Below, one piece after another: positions 63,768 to 64,000 of a stretch of DNA of 64,000 bases. Origin of the DNA: Sphingobacterium sp. lm-10 (lineage in GTDB: Bacteria; Bacteroidota; Bacteroidia; Sphingobacteriales; Sphingobacteriaceae); NCBI RefSeq assembly GCF_023554555.1, contig NZ_JAMJWC010000001.1:1178001-1242000 (forward strand), written 5' to 3'. The stretch's first letter is position 1, and each line of letters opens with the position of its first letter. The position numbers and the translations under genes are program-made. Below the pieces are notes generated by a model. The model worked only from the letters and a program-made list of their open reading frames with translations. It searched no databases and had not been told where the DNA came from.

Positions 63768-63953
63768 CTATAAATCGTTCAACCAAGTTTCAACCTCATC
63801 TTTGGTTTTACCGGTTTCCTTTTGTAAACGACCGATCAACTCATCTTCCTTACCTTCTGCGTAAGTCAAATCGTCATCAGTTAATTTACCATATTGTTGT
63901 TTTACTTTTCCTTTAAGCTCGTTCCAACGGCCTTTCCATGTTAATTCACTCAT
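63768..63953 (-). CDS. CsbD-family stress protein
   Basis: A 61-residue CsbD-like protein. The motif [18 protein letters not shown] near the N-terminus, then [20 protein letters not shown] and [10 protein letters not shown], cover the whole family domain. Members are small, abundant, induced in general stress; their molecular role is unknown. The gene has a perfect AAGGAGG at 63959-63965, six bases before the ATG, which is unusual for Bacteroidota and suggests strong translation. It is monocistronic with its own terminator. Confidence 0.93.
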   Translation of the reverse strand: MSELTWKGRWNELKGKVKQQYGKLTDDDLTYAEGKEDELIGRLQKETGKTKDEVETWLNDL

Positions 63954-64000
63954 AATATCCTCCTTTTATATGTTTGATAGTACAACAACCTATAGGTAGA

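Overview
The window reads as a chromosomal segment of a Bacteroidota bacterium, most likely of the family Sphingobacteriaceae (Sphingobacterium or Pedobacter type; the genus is a guess). The reasons are three SusC/SusD outer-membrane uptake pairs, an ECF sigma/FecR-DUF4974 pair, DUF3823, DUF2490 and DUF4395 proteins, CitMHS and MgtC/MgtA, scarce Shine-Dalgarno sites, and several TAnnTTTG promoter -7 elements. I saw no rRNA, tRNA, insertion sequence, phage gene or CRISPR array. The segment is dense and is made mainly of nutrient-scavenging loci placed side by side.

Layout. 1-3.9 kb: a phosphate-scavenging set (3' part of a TonB-dependent receptor, a secreted metallophosphatase, a lipoprotein beta-propeller phytase) closed by a strong terminator. 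4-7.3 kb: an S41 peptidase, divergent from an OmpR-type response regulator/histidine kinase pair. 7.5-11 kb: MgtC and an MgtA-type Mg2+ P-type ATPase. 11-24 kb: a minus-strand polysaccharide utilisation locus (GH76 alpha-1,6-mannanase-like lipoprotein, SusC, SusD, DUF3823 lipoprotein, and a large secreted protein that looks like an unassigned glycoside hydrolase). It is divergent from a large membrane-anchored regulator that joins an extracytoplasmic Kelch sensor to a cytoplasmic SARP-type DNA-binding domain and BTAD. 23.9-35.9 kb: biotin synthase, then a peptide-uptake locus (SusC, SusD, a thioredoxin-M14 carboxypeptidase fusion, an S9 peptidase), then a Crp/Fnr regulator and an SDR. 36-43 kb: an orphan single-pass membrane protein, a CitMHS citrate transporter with a DUF2490 protein, an MGH1-like glycosidase lipoprotein, and a translationally coupled VOC protein/hydrolase pair. 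43-46.3 kb: a family 2A encapsulin operon (shell, cysteine desulfurase cargo with a ~205-residue loading tail, DUF4395 membrane protein). 46.9-57.2 kb: a GH32 fructan hydrolase convergent with an ECF sigma - FecR - SusC - SusD - (phosphodiesterase + alkaline phosphatase fusion) operon. 57.4-59.2 kb: a secreted 20-residue-repeat protein, a uracil-DNA-glycosylase-like protein and a small VOC protein. 59.2-63.5 kb: a tightly packed three-gene biosynthetic operon (cysteine-synthase/SbnA-like, FAD/NAD(P)-binding oxidoreductase, Y4yA-type PLP decarboxylase) preceded by a tandem 14-bp repeat. The window ends with a CsbD stress protein.

How they fit: the SusC/D loci should each bind and import a different polymer (alpha-mannan-like glycan, peptides, and a fructan or sugar phosphodiester), each under a different kind of local regulator (membrane-anchored SARP, possibly Crp/Fnr, ECF sigma/anti-sigma). 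The best candidates for something little described are the Kelch-SARP regulator with its GGGTTAA repeats, the thioredoxin-M14 fusion, the encapsulin operon with DUF4395, the GH32/phosphodiesterase-phosphatase locus, and the SbnA/FAD/Y4yA operon. All family calls come from reading motifs by eye; no database search was run.
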